From: Geoglobus sp. | GTDB taxonomy: Archaea; Halobacteriota; Archaeoglobi; Archaeoglobales; Archaeoglobaceae | NCBI GenBank assembly: GCA_015523645.1 | Contig: WAJY01000010.1 | Span: 1 to 5,554 of the forward strand | Direction of reading: 5' to 3' | DNA length: 5,554 nt | Shown: piece after piece, positions 1-5,554 of the stretch | Layout: every line of letters starts with the position of its first letter | Numbering within the stretch: position 1 is the stretch's first letter | Position numbers and translations under genes: made by a program | The notes under the pieces: model-generated | What the model saw: only the letters and a program-made list of their open reading frames with translations | The model's database searches: none | Told to the model about the DNA's origin: nothing

Positions 1-873
1 ATGATAGACAATATCAAGACCTATGAAGTGAATTATCTCAGCCTTTCCATCCACCCATATCTCCCTCCAGTTTTTGCCGAGCTTTTCACATGCCTTTTCA
101 GTGAAGCTTATGTATCCTATTGGTGCATCAACCCATACATATACAACAAGCTCCTCATCTCCCGGAAATTTCACACCCCATTCGAGGTTTCTCGTTATAC
201 ACCAGTCTCTCAGCTCACCTCTCACCCACTCTTTTGCATAGTTGAGAGCGTTTTCAGTCCCTTTGAGATTTGATATGTACTCTTCAAGAAACTCCTTGAA
301 AGCTGATAGCCTGAAATAATAGTGCCTCTGCTTCCTGTATTCAGCAGGAGTCCCGCAGATCTTGCATTTCGGTTTTAAAATCTCACCTGGCTCAAGATGC
401 CTCCCGCATCCCTGATCGCACTCATCACCTCTCGCAACTGCCCCGCAGTAGGGGCATATACCCTCAACATACCTGTCAGGCAGAAATCTCTCACATCTGG
501 GGCAGTATGCAAGTTCAATTTCTTTCGGATAGATGTAACCATTCTCCATAAGCTTCTTCACCATCTCCCTTGTTCTTTCATGATGATACTGGCTGTCTGT
601 CCTGCCGTAATAGTCAAATTCAATGTCCAAAGCCTTGAATATTTTCTGAAAGTGATCATGATAGATGTCAACAAGCTCTTTTGGCTTGAGACCTTGCTGC
701 TCAGCATTTACAACAATTGGAGTGCCATGACTATCGCTCCCACAAACAAAAACCACATCCTCGCCTTTGAGCCTTTGATATCTCACATAGACATCAGCTG
801 GTATGTAGGTTCTTAGATGCCCAATATGGGCTTTACCGTTAGCATAAGGCAGTCCGCATGTGACAAGCTTCAT
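1..873 (-). CDS. metG: Methionyl-tRNA synthetase, N-terminal part (cut by window edge)
   Basis: This cytoplasmic class I aminoacyl-tRNA synthetase charges tRNA-Met with methionine using ATP. The reading frame is open from the ATG at 873 to base 1, giving 291 residues. The Rossmann domain starts at once with [15 protein letters not shown], whose HIGH signature is residues 16-19. The connective insert carries four cysteine pairs (C124/C127, C140/C143, C152/C156, C170/C173), the complete double zinc knuckle seen in many archaeal enzymes. [11 protein letters not shown] follows and belongs to the methionine pocket. The KMSKS loop and anticodon-binding domain lie beyond the edge; archaeal enzymes are usually about 650-750 residues, so roughly 40% is present. 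The start at 873 is preferred because family members begin just before the TCGLPYANG motif, and a TATA-like box sits 26 nt upstream. An in-frame ATG at 927 would add 18 unusual residues. No Shine-Dalgarno is visible, which fits leaderless translation. The identification is very secure. Confidence 0.97.
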   Translation of the reverse strand, partial: MKLVTCGLPYANGKAHIGHLRTYIPADVYVRYQRLKGEDVVFVCGSDSHGTPIVVNAEQQGLKPKELVDIYHDHFQKIFKALDIEFDYYGRTDSQYHHERTREMVKKLMENGYIYPKEIELAYCPRCERFLPDRYVEGICPYCGAVARGDECDQGCGRHLEPGEILKPKCKICGTPAEYRKQRHYYFRLSAFKEFLEEYISNLKGTENALNYAKEWVRGELRDWCITRNLEWGVKFPGDEELVVYVWVDAPIGYISFTEKACEKLGKNWREIWVDGKAEIIHFIGLDIVYH

Positions 874-894
874 GATGGTGGGAGATGTAACGGG

Positions 895-910
895 TAATTT
901 AACTTTTCTT
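895..910 (-). promoter_or_regulatory. Putative metG promoter (BRE plus TATA-like box)
   Basis: Read on the minus strand, the stretch is AAGAAAAGTTAAATTA: a purine/A-rich BRE-like part followed by a TTAAATTA TATA-like box. Its centre (about 899) is 26 nt from the metG ATG at 873, the usual archaeal TATA-to-transcription-start distance. This predicts a leaderless or nearly leaderless mRNA, in line with the absence of a Shine-Dalgarno. The arrangement closely resembles the element upstream of surE. It is inferred from position and sequence only. Confidence 0.45.
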
Positions 911-990
911 GTATTTCCCACATCCATACCACTGTGATTCAAGGGAAGATGAGAAAAACAGTTGACAGGATTAGCACCACTTACAACATT

Positions 991-1020
991 GAAAAGAAAG
1001 GCATTCAAGTAAAGAAAAAT
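991..1020 (-). terminator. T-rich termination region after rpiA
   Basis: Directly after the rpiA TAG stop (1021-1023) the minus strand reads ATTTTTCTTT, and a second pyrimidine tract, CTTTCTTTTC, follows at 1000-991. A further TGTTTTTCTC lies at 960-951. Archaeal RNA polymerase terminates at oligo-T runs without needing a hairpin, and no strong stem was seen. The tracts would end the surE-rpiA transcript before metG, which appears to have its own promoter. Confidence 0.45.
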
Positions 1021-1689
1021 CTATTTCCTCAAAACCACAGCACCATCCCTTTTCCCCACTATCACGGCATCAACCATATCAGCCAGAAATATTCCATTCT
1101 CAACAATGCCGGGAATTCTGAGCTTTTCTTCAAATTCGTCAGGGTCTGCGATGTCTCCTGCATCAACATCTGCAATGATGTTTCCGTTATCAGAGATGAT
1201 CGGTCTAAGCTTTCCTATTCCTTCCCTCAAATTCAGCATGAATCCAAGTTCCTCAATCTTCTTTTTAACAAATCCGAATGCAAACGGAAGAATCTCTACC
1301 GGAACTGGCATAAAAAGCCTTTCAACAAGCTTGGATTCATCCGCTATCACCACAAATTTTTTTGATGCAGTTGCAACTATCTTCTCCCTGGTCAATGCCC
1401 CTCCCCCGCCCTTTATCAGATTGAAATCCCTGTCTATCTGATCGGCACCATCTATGCACAGATCAGGCTCAGGATTCTCGGCAAGATCTGTAACCCTTAT
1501 GCCATGCTCGACAGCCATCAAATGCGTATCAAGAGAGGTTGGGATCACCTCTACCCTCATTCCCTCTTTTACTTTTCCAGCCAGAAGCTTGACAAATTCC
1601 CTCACAGTTGAACCGCTCCCAACTCCAAGAATCATTCCATCCTCAACGTATTCAAGAGCTTTCTCAGCACATCTCAATTTTTCAATCAT
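1021..1689 (-). CDS. rpiA: Ribose-5-phosphate isomerase A
   Basis: RpiA interconverts ribose 5-phosphate and ribulose 5-phosphate in the cytoplasm. In archaea lacking an oxidative pentose phosphate branch it supplies ribose 5-phosphate for nucleotide synthesis. The product is 222 residues, normal for RpiA. Family motifs appear in order: the phosphate-binding loop GVGSGSTV (22-29), DGADQID (80-86), KGGGGALTREK (93-103) and VVIADESKLV. D80, D83, K93 and E102 match the catalytic D81, D84, K94 and E103 of the E. coli enzyme with a one-residue shift. The frame stays open to an upstream ATG at 1719, but the ATG at 1689 is chosen because GAGGTGG (1700-1694) lies 4 nt before it and MIEKLR is a usual RpiA beginning. 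The start lies inside surE (8-bp overlap), so the two are probably co-transcribed and translationally coupled. A T-rich terminator follows the stop. Confidence 0.96.
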   Translation of the reverse strand: MIEKLRCAEKALEYVEDGMILGVGSGSTVREFVKLLAGKVKEGMRVEVIPTSLDTHLMAVEHGIRVTDLAENPEPDLCIDGADQIDRDFNLIKGGGGALTREKIVATASKKFVVIADESKLVERLFMPVPVEILPFAFGFVKKKIEELGFMLNLREGIGKLRPIISDNGNIIADVDAGDIADPDEFEEKLRIPGIVENGIFLADMVDAVIVGKRDGAVVLRK

Positions 1690-2455
1690 TAAACCACCTC
1701 TCAAGGACAGAAAAATCAACTCTTGAAGTCATGTCAAGGCTGATTGGCGTTATCGAAACGAATCCATTTCTTATTGCATGAAGATCTGTGCCTTCTTCAG
1801 CGTTTTCCTCTTCAATTCCATCAATCCAGTAATACTTCCTTCCCCTCGGATCAAACCTTGTGTCAATTCTCGTTCTGTAAAGCCTCCTTGCAAGCCTCGT
1901 AAATCTATACCCTCCATTCCAGTTCTCAGGAACGTTTATGTTCAGCAAATCCACACCCTCAGGAATGCCACGATCAACAATTTTTCTCACCACCTCTCTC
2001 AGAACCTTCTTTGCATTTGAAAAGTCAACAGGAGCGAAGAAGGACTCGAACTTAAACGAATCTCTCATTTCTAAGCTGATCGCTACAGCCCTGCTTCCCT
2101 GAGTAGAAGCTTCAAGTGCCGCACCAACGGTGCCTGAGGTTGTTACAGCCTCAGTAGACAGATTTTCTCCCAGATTTATCCCCGAAACAACAAGATCCGG
2201 GATCTCGCCTATTATCTCATGTATTCCAATAATCACAGCATCCGTTGGTGTTCCATCAACCGCAAATATCCTCATTCCGTCTATGCTTACCTCACTCACC
2301 CTGATTGGCTCAAGAATCGATATGCTCCTACCCACACCGCTTTTCTGCACAGCAGGCGTTACCGCAAAAACCTCTCCAAATTCGACAAGAATCTCATAGC
2401 ACGCTCTCAGTCCGGGTGAGTAGAGACCATCATCATTTGTCAGGAGAATCTTCAT
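1682..2455 (-). CDS. surE: 5'-nucleotidase SurE
   Basis: SurE is a metal-dependent phosphatase that removes phosphate from nucleoside monophosphates, with some family members also acting on 3'-nucleotides and polyphosphate. The product is 257 residues, within the usual 240-270 range. The canonical start MKILLTNDDG is followed by the metal-ligand set of the family: D8, D9, S39 (in SGVGRS) and N94 (in SGINLGEN). TPTDAVIIG (69-77) and SGTVGAALE are also conserved. The frame extends upstream to an ATG at 2530, but those 25 residues have no family counterpart and run through the promoter, so the ATG at 2455 is chosen. No clear Shine-Dalgarno is present and a TATA-like box lies 28 nt upstream, suggesting a very short leader or none. 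It is the first gene of a pair with rpiA, overlapping it by 8 bp, which suggests a joint role in nucleotide and ribose-phosphate turnover. Confidence 0.96.
   Translation of the reverse strand: MKILLTNDDGLYSPGLRACYEILVEFGEVFAVTPAVQKSGVGRSISILEPIRVSEVSIDGMRIFAVDGTPTDAVIIGIHEIIGEIPDLVVSGINLGENLSTEAVTTSGTVGAALEASTQGSRAVAISLEMRDSFKFESFFAPVDFSNAKKVLREVVRKIVDRGIPEGVDLLNINVPENWNGGYRFTRLARRLYRTRIDTRFDPRGRKYYWIDGIEEENAEEGTDLHAIRNGFVSITPISLDMTSRVDFSVLERWFND
1694..1700 (-). promoter_or_regulatory. Shine-Dalgarno site deciding the rpiA start
   Basis: The minus strand reads GAGGTGG, a strong match to the archaeal GGAGGTGA consensus, 4 nt before the rpiA ATG at 1689. The site lies within the last codons of surE, where it encodes Glu-Arg-Trp. 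It supports the 1689 start over the upstream ATG at 1719 and suggests that ribosomes ending surE re-initiate on rpiA. Confidence 0.75.
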
Positions 2456-2478
2456 TTCACTTGAGATGAGCAAGGATG

Positions 2479-2494
2479 AATTTAAACATTTTCC
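2479..2494 (-). promoter_or_regulatory. Putative surE-rpiA promoter (BRE plus TATA box)
   Basis: The minus strand reads GGAAAATGTTTAAATT, an A-rich BRE-like part followed by a good TTTAAATT TATA box centred near 2483. This is about 28 nt from the surE ATG at 2455, so transcription would start at or within a few bases of the start codon. The layout parallels the metG promoter. It is inferred from position and sequence. Confidence 0.5.
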
Positions 2495-2535
2495 ACTTAT
2501 TCTGGGTGAGCTAGAAAGTAAGGCAATCAAGGGCG

Positions 2536-2562
2536 TTAATATTTTATTACATAATTAATAAT
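2536..2562 (+). promoter_or_regulatory. AT-rich promoter region of the kinase-amrS unit
   Basis: This stretch is almost entirely A and T (it includes TTAATATTTTATTA and TAATTAATAATG) and lies just before the kinase start, the natural place for the TATA box. The short arms TTAAT (2536-2540) and ATTAA (2554-2558) form an inverted repeat that might be a regulator site, but it could arise by chance in such AT-rich DNA. The exact TATA box cannot be fixed: an element at 2536-2545 would give a transcript start near 2563-2568, compatible with a short leader bearing the GGTGAT site. Confidence 0.4.
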
Positions 2563-2569
2563 GCATAAT

Positions 2570-2575
2570 GGTGAT
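2570..2575 (+). promoter_or_regulatory. Shine-Dalgarno site deciding the kinase start
   Basis: GGTGAT matches the archaeal anti-Shine-Dalgarno complement (GGAGGTGAT) and ends 3 nt before the ATG at 2579. The alternative in-frame ATG at 2561 lies upstream of this site and has only AT-rich sequence before it. The spacing is short, so the 2579 choice is favoured rather than proven. Confidence 0.55.
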
Positions 2576-2578
2576 GGT

Positions 2579-4117
2579 ATGTCCATAAAATCTAAGTTGA
2601 TTCTCATCATCACAATCTTCTTCATAGTCTTCTACACAGCCACTGCGCTCATAGTAGTTGAGCTCGTTCACGAAAGGTCTGAAGATTACTATGAAAAATG
2701 GGTAGTGAAAAAGAAATCCTCACTGCAGGAAATCATAGAAAAAGAGTTTTCCTTGCTGTCTGAGGGATATTATTACCTTGCAATCTACAACATCTCACCC
2801 GAAATTTTGATATCAAGCCACGACTATACATCCATCATCTACTATTCAGCAGATGGTGAAATTCAGAAGATTGTGAAGAATCCTCGCTATGGCAACAATT
2901 TTAGCCTAAATGATGCGAAAATGCTGTCTTCAGTTGTTAAAACTGATAAGAAGATAAAGAGGGGTTTCTGGCACATTAACAAAAAACTATTAATGTATAT
3001 TTCATTCCCGTTAGAAGAGGAGGGAAAGTATAAAGGTTATGTAACCATAATAAAGAAAATTGATGAGAAATACCTTGAGAGCATAAGAAATGTTCTGACA
3101 GTGGATATGGTGGAGTTCTCAGCTGATAAAAGAGAGATTGAAGGATTTGTTAGTGGTTTTGTCCCTTTAAAAACTTCAGAAGGAAAGACAATAGGCTACT
3201 TGAGAATAGGTTACAGAAATGTAATAGATCCTTTAATAATCCAGACCTACTACTTTGCTCTTGTTGTGATGGGAGCAATTTTATTATCAACGATTTTGCT
3301 GAGCACAGCTCTTGTTGACAGAATTTTCCTGAGAAGGATATCAATTCTCTCAGAATTTATGAAAAATATTGGCAGGAGAGGTTTTAGAACTGGAGAGAGA
3401 ATATTCATGTCAGGAGATGATGAGATAAAAGATCTTGCAGACTCAATAAACACCGCCCTTGATGAAATTGAGAGAAGCAAGAAAGAGATAAGTGGAATGG
3501 CAGAGAATCTCAGAATTGTGAACAGAATTCTAAGGCACGACATACTTAACGATCTCACAGTGATAAGAGGATTTGCAGAGATTGCAAGCGAAAAGCAGAA
3601 GTGTGATTTCTGTCCCAGGATAATTGACAGGGCTGAAAAGGCAGTTGAAACAATTAAAAAACTCAGAAATGTTGAGGAGGCTTTGAGTGAAAGTGAACTG
3701 TATTCAATGAAGGTCTCGGAAGTCATTGAAAATGTTCTCAGAATGCATGATGTTCAGTGGGAGATAGATGGAGATGCAACAGTTCTGGCAGATGATGGTC
3801 TTTTCTCAGTCTTTGATAATCTCGTAACCAATGCAATCAAGCATGGGAAAACCAGCAGAATTAGATTCGAGATCGAAGAGGAGAATGGGATTGCTGTGAT
3901 TAGAGTCATTGATTACGGAAGGGGCATTCCAGACAGCATAAAGGAGAGGATATTTGAAGAGGGCTTTACCCTTGGAGAGGGCTCAGGGCTTGGACTTTAC
4001 ATTGTCAAAAAACTTATTGAAAAGTATGGAGGGGAGATAGCCGTAGGTGATAACAGACCCTCAGGAACGATTTTCACCATAAAATTGAAGATCGCTAAAA
4101 AGAATAGGGTGGATTGA
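2579..4117 (+). CDS. Membrane-bound sensor histidine kinase with CHASE4-like sensor and HAMP
   Basis: This is probably a complete 512-residue signal-transducing kinase that autophosphorylates on histidine. Numbering starts at the ATG at 2579; the ATG at 2561 would add six residues. A transmembrane helix (about 7-27) is followed by an extracytoplasmic domain (28-225) resembling CHASE4/Cache-type sensors, with YYSADGEI typical of such folds. A second membrane helix (226-246) and a HAMP linker (about 247-300, ending DEIKDLADSINTALDEIE) come next. The phospho-acceptor is H320 in LRHDILND. The ATPase domain shows N418 (DNLVTNAIKHG), the G1 box D445 (DYGRGIP) and the G2 box GEGSGLGL (466-473). The only cysteines, C342 and C345, form a CxxC after the H-box helix. 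There is no receiver domain and no response regulator in the window. The stop overlaps the start of the radical SAM gene. The kinase identity is firm; the CHASE4 label is tentative and the ligand unknown. Confidence 0.93.
   Translation: MSIKSKLILIITIFFIVFYTATALIVVELVHERSEDYYEKWVVKKKSSLQEIIEKEFSLLSEGYYYLAIYNISPEILISSHDYTSIIYYSADGEIQKIVKNPRYGNNFSLNDAKMLSSVVKTDKKIKRGFWHINKKLLMYISFPLEEEGKYKGYVTIIKKIDEKYLESIRNVLTVDMVEFSADKREIEGFVSGFVPLKTSEGKTIGYLRIGYRNVIDPLIIQTYYFALVVMGAILLSTILLSTALVDRIFLRRISILSEFMKNIGRRGFRTGERIFMSGDDEIKDLADSINTALDEIERSKKEISGMAENLRIVNRILRHDILNDLTVIRGFAEIASEKQKCDFCPRIIDRAEKAVETIKKLRNVEEALSESELYSMKVSEVIENVLRMHDVQWEIDGDATVLADDGLFSVFDNLVTNAIKHGKTSRIRFEIEEENGIAVIRVIDYGRGIPDSIKERIFEEGFTLGEGSGLGLYIVKKLIEKYGGEIAVGDNRPSGTIFTIKLKIAKKNRVD
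4107..4114 (+). promoter_or_regulatory. Shine-Dalgarno site for amrS inside the kinase gene
   Basis: GGGTGGAT lies in the last kinase codons, with its GGTGG core ending 4 nt before the ATG at 4117. This spacing favours the ATG over the TTG at 4114, which would be almost in contact with the site. With the TGATG stop/start overlap it indicates coupled translation of the two genes. Confidence 0.6.
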
Positions 4118-5124
4118 TGATAGTGGAATCATACCTCTATGAAAAAGAGAACGGGCATGTTAGATGCATGACATGCATGCACTACTGCAGGCTGAAAGAT
4201 GGGCAGTGGGGGATATGCAGGGTCAGAAAAAACGAGGGTGGAAGGCTTTTCGTTTACAATTATGGACTAGTCTCATCAATTCATCTCGATCCGATAGAGA
4301 AGAAACCATTCCACAACTTCATGCCTGGAAGCAAATCCCTTTCGTTTGGGGGGATAAGCTGCAACTTTAGATGTCAGCACTGTCAGAACTACAGTATAAG
4401 CTTTGCTGATCTGAATTTTCCGTATTTGCAGGAGATCAAGCCTGAAGATGTTCTTGAGCTTGTAAGGAAATACGATGCTGATGGTGTGAGCTGGACATAC
4501 AATGAGCCGAGCATATTTCATGAATTCTCGCTTGATTCAAGCAAACTCGTCAAGGAACATGATTACTACGTCAATTACGTTTCCAATGGTTACATGAGCC
4601 ATGAGGCAATTGAGCAGTTTGATGTGCTTGATGCGATAAATGTGGATGTCAAGGCTTTCAGGGAGGAGTTTTACAGAAAGATATGCAAGGCTAAGCTCGA
4701 CAGGGTTCTTGAGGGCGTTGAGCACCTCAACAGAAAGGGTGTGTTCATAGAGATAACCTACCTCATCATCCCGGACTTGAACGATGACGAGAAAGAGATA
4801 AAAGAATTCTCGGAGTGGCTTGTTAATCTCAATCCCAGAATACCGGTTCATTTTTCAAGATTTCATCCGGACCATGAAATGCTTGACAAGCCTCCAACCC
4901 CCATTAAAACTCTTGAGAGGGCAGTTGAGATTGCAAAAAATGCTGGGATTGAGTATGTCTACATTGGCAATGTCTGGGGGCATAAATATGAGAACACTTA
5001 CTGTCCCAACTGCGGTCATCTGCTTATTGAAAGAGAAGGATTTTACATCAGAAAAATGGATCTCAATGGAGATAAGTGCCCGAACTGCGGGTACAGGCAG
5101 AACATCATTCTTCAATCCTCTTGA
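4117..5124 (+). CDS. amrS: AmmeMemoRadiSam system radical SAM enzyme
   Basis: This 335-residue protein belongs to the radical SAM family often mislabelled pyruvate formate-lyase activating enzyme and now grouped as AmrS, found with AMMECR1-like and Memo-like proteins. Its substrate is not established to my knowledge. An N-terminal cysteine cluster (C17, C20, C24, C34) precedes the radical SAM motif CNFRCQHC (C82, C86, C89), which binds the 4Fe-4S cluster that cleaves S-adenosylmethionine. Family hallmarks follow: CQNYSIS, SWTYNEPSIFHEF, and HFSRFHPDHEMLDKPPTP near the C-terminus. Two CPNC pairs (C296/C299, C321/C324) form a probable zinc ribbon. GNVWGH has Trp where I recall Pro in many relatives. 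Length is typical. The ATG at 4117 overlaps the kinase TGA by one base and has a Shine-Dalgarno; a TTG at 4114 is less likely. The 3' end overlaps the converging transporter gene by 20 bp. No AMMECR1 or Memo gene is visible here. Confidence 0.93.
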   Translation: MIVESYLYEKENGHVRCMTCMHYCRLKDGQWGICRVRKNEGGRLFVYNYGLVSSIHLDPIEKKPFHNFMPGSKSLSFGGISCNFRCQHCQNYSISFADLNFPYLQEIKPEDVLELVRKYDADGVSWTYNEPSIFHEFSLDSSKLVKEHDYYVNYVSNGYMSHEAIEQFDVLDAINVDVKAFREEFYRKICKAKLDRVLEGVEHLNRKGVFIEITYLIIPDLNDDEKEIKEFSEWLVNLNPRIPVHFSRFHPDHEMLDKPPTPIKTLERAVEIAKNAGIEYVYIGNVWGHKYENTYCPNCGHLLIEREGFYIRKMDLNGDKCPNCGYRQNIILQSS

Positions 5125-5554
5125 GGATAAGATAGGTGGCAACAAGCCCGAAAATGAGCATCAGAAAGGAAACCCTAAGCATCACCCTGAATCCGTAAAA
5201 CTGAGACAGCGCTCCCCCTGTTATCGGTCCAAGAACCCATCCTGTGCTCCAGCTTGTTGAGTATATGCCCATAGCCTCTCCCCTCTCCCCTTTCTCGGTT
5301 ATGTCAGCAATCAGGGCTGGAGCTGAAACTCCAAGCATCGTCCATGAAAGTCCTTCAAAAATCTGAATGAAGTACGCGTAATTCCTGTCGTGGATGAGAG
5401 AGTAGGAGAGCATGACAAACGCAAATCCTATCTGAGAGAGAAGTATTATTGGCTTTTTCCCTATTTTATCGGCTGTTTTTCCAAGGAGGTAAGAGGTAAC
5501 AAGCCCGACAGTTGCTCCAAGGGTGAATATTCCCCCCACTTCCAGTCTGCTTGC
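5105..5554 (-). CDS. Major facilitator superfamily transporter, C-terminal part (cut by window edge)
   Basis: This is an integral membrane secondary transporter, with 149 residues visible and the 5' end beyond the window. About five hydrophobic segments are seen, near fragment residues 7-24, 36-54, 59-84, 94-115 and 124-143. The loop GKTADKIGKKP (25-35) is the MFS motif A. ALIADITEKGERGEAMGIY followed by GWVLGPITGGAL matches the conserved region of drug-efflux-type members. Because motif A occurs in both halves of MFS proteins and the gene ends after the fifth visible helix, this is most simply TM8-TM12 of a 12-helix protein. The GTG at 5539 is an internal valine, since the frame stays open to the edge. 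The substrate cannot be inferred; such proteins are often annotated as multidrug efflux. The gene converges on amrS with a 20-bp overlap. Confidence 0.88.
   Translation of the reverse strand, partial: ASRLEVGGIFTLGATVGLVTSYLLGKTADKIGKKPIILLSQIGFAFVMLSYSLIHDRNYAYFIQIFEGLSWTMLGVSAPALIADITEKGERGEAMGIYSTSWSTGWVLGPITGGALSQFYGFRVMLRVSFLMLIFGLVATYLILKRIEE

Noticed and set aside
1..30. MetRS ends with [10 protein letters not shown] where bacterial enzymes have a Lys after HFIG, a possible active-site change
   Set aside because: I recall archaeal enzymes varying at this position, and the rest of the catalytic domain is intact, so it is not evidence of a defect.
397..816. A 139-codon open frame on the plus strand
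   Set aside because: It lies entirely antisense to metG, whose HIGH motif and zinc knuckles make the minus strand the coding one.
874..1020. Possible small RNA or tRNA gene in the rpiA-metG gap
   Set aside because: No cloverleaf, T-loop or long stem was seen; the gap is accounted for by T-rich termination tracts and the metG promoter.
934..1365. A 143-codon open frame on the plus strand crossing the metG-rpiA gap
   Set aside because: Most of it lies antisense to rpiA, which has full family motifs. The translated sequence shows no recognisable domain, and no ribosome site was seen.
3250..3726. A 158-codon open frame on the minus strand
   Set aside because: It is antisense to the HAMP and H-box region of the histidine kinase; its Ser/Leu-rich translation is typical of a reverse-complement shadow.
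4820..5260. A 146-codon open frame on the plus strand spanning the amrS end
   Set aside because: It is a shifted frame of amrS running on into the antisense of the transporter gene, with no motif or ribosome site of its own.
5105..5539. A complete small membrane protein starting at the GTG at 5539
   Set aside because: The frame stays open to the window edge and the MFS motif A region begins just inside, so the GTG is an internal valine of a larger transporter.

Overview
The window most likely comes from a hyperthermophilic euryarchaeon of the Archaeoglobales type (Archaeoglobus, Geoglobus or Ferroglobus). This is inferred from an archaeal-type methionyl-tRNA synthetase with a full double zinc knuckle, heavy use of AGA/AGG (Arg) and ATA (Ile) codons, proteins rich in Lys, Glu and Ile, TATA-box/BRE-like promoters close to start codons, oligo-T terminators, and a histidine kinase with the LRHDILND-type H-box common in archaea. 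The genus cannot be fixed from sequence reading alone.

Layout. Positions 1-873 (minus) hold the N-terminal 291 codons of metG, cut by the left edge. Positions 1021-2455 (minus) hold surE followed by rpiA, which overlap by 8 bp and form a tight pair transcribed towards metG. A 147-bp gap separates rpiA from metG; it carries T-rich termination tracts and a TATA-like element placed for a leaderless metG transcript. Positions 2456-2578 are a divergent promoter region. On the plus strand, a membrane-bound sensor histidine kinase (2579-4117) is followed with a 1-nt stop/start overlap by an AmrS-type radical SAM enzyme (4117-5124). The right end (5105-5554, minus) holds the C-terminal part of a major facilitator transporter, which converges on amrS and overlaps its 3' end by 20 bp.

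Functional picture. SurE (nucleoside 5'-monophosphate phosphatase) and RpiA (ribose-5-phosphate isomerase) both belong to nucleotide and pentose-phosphate metabolism, and their overlap suggests co-translation. The kinase-amrS pair is the most interesting part. AmrS is the radical SAM member of the widespread but functionally unclear AMMECR1/Memo/radical-SAM set, and here it appears translationally coupled to an orphan sensor kinase. The only two cysteines of that kinase form a CxxC placed about 22 residues after the phospho-accepting histidine. No response regulator, AMMECR1 gene or Memo gene lies in the window. No tRNA, rRNA, CRISPR array, insertion sequence or prophage element was seen, and no gene-free stretch exceeds 300 bp.
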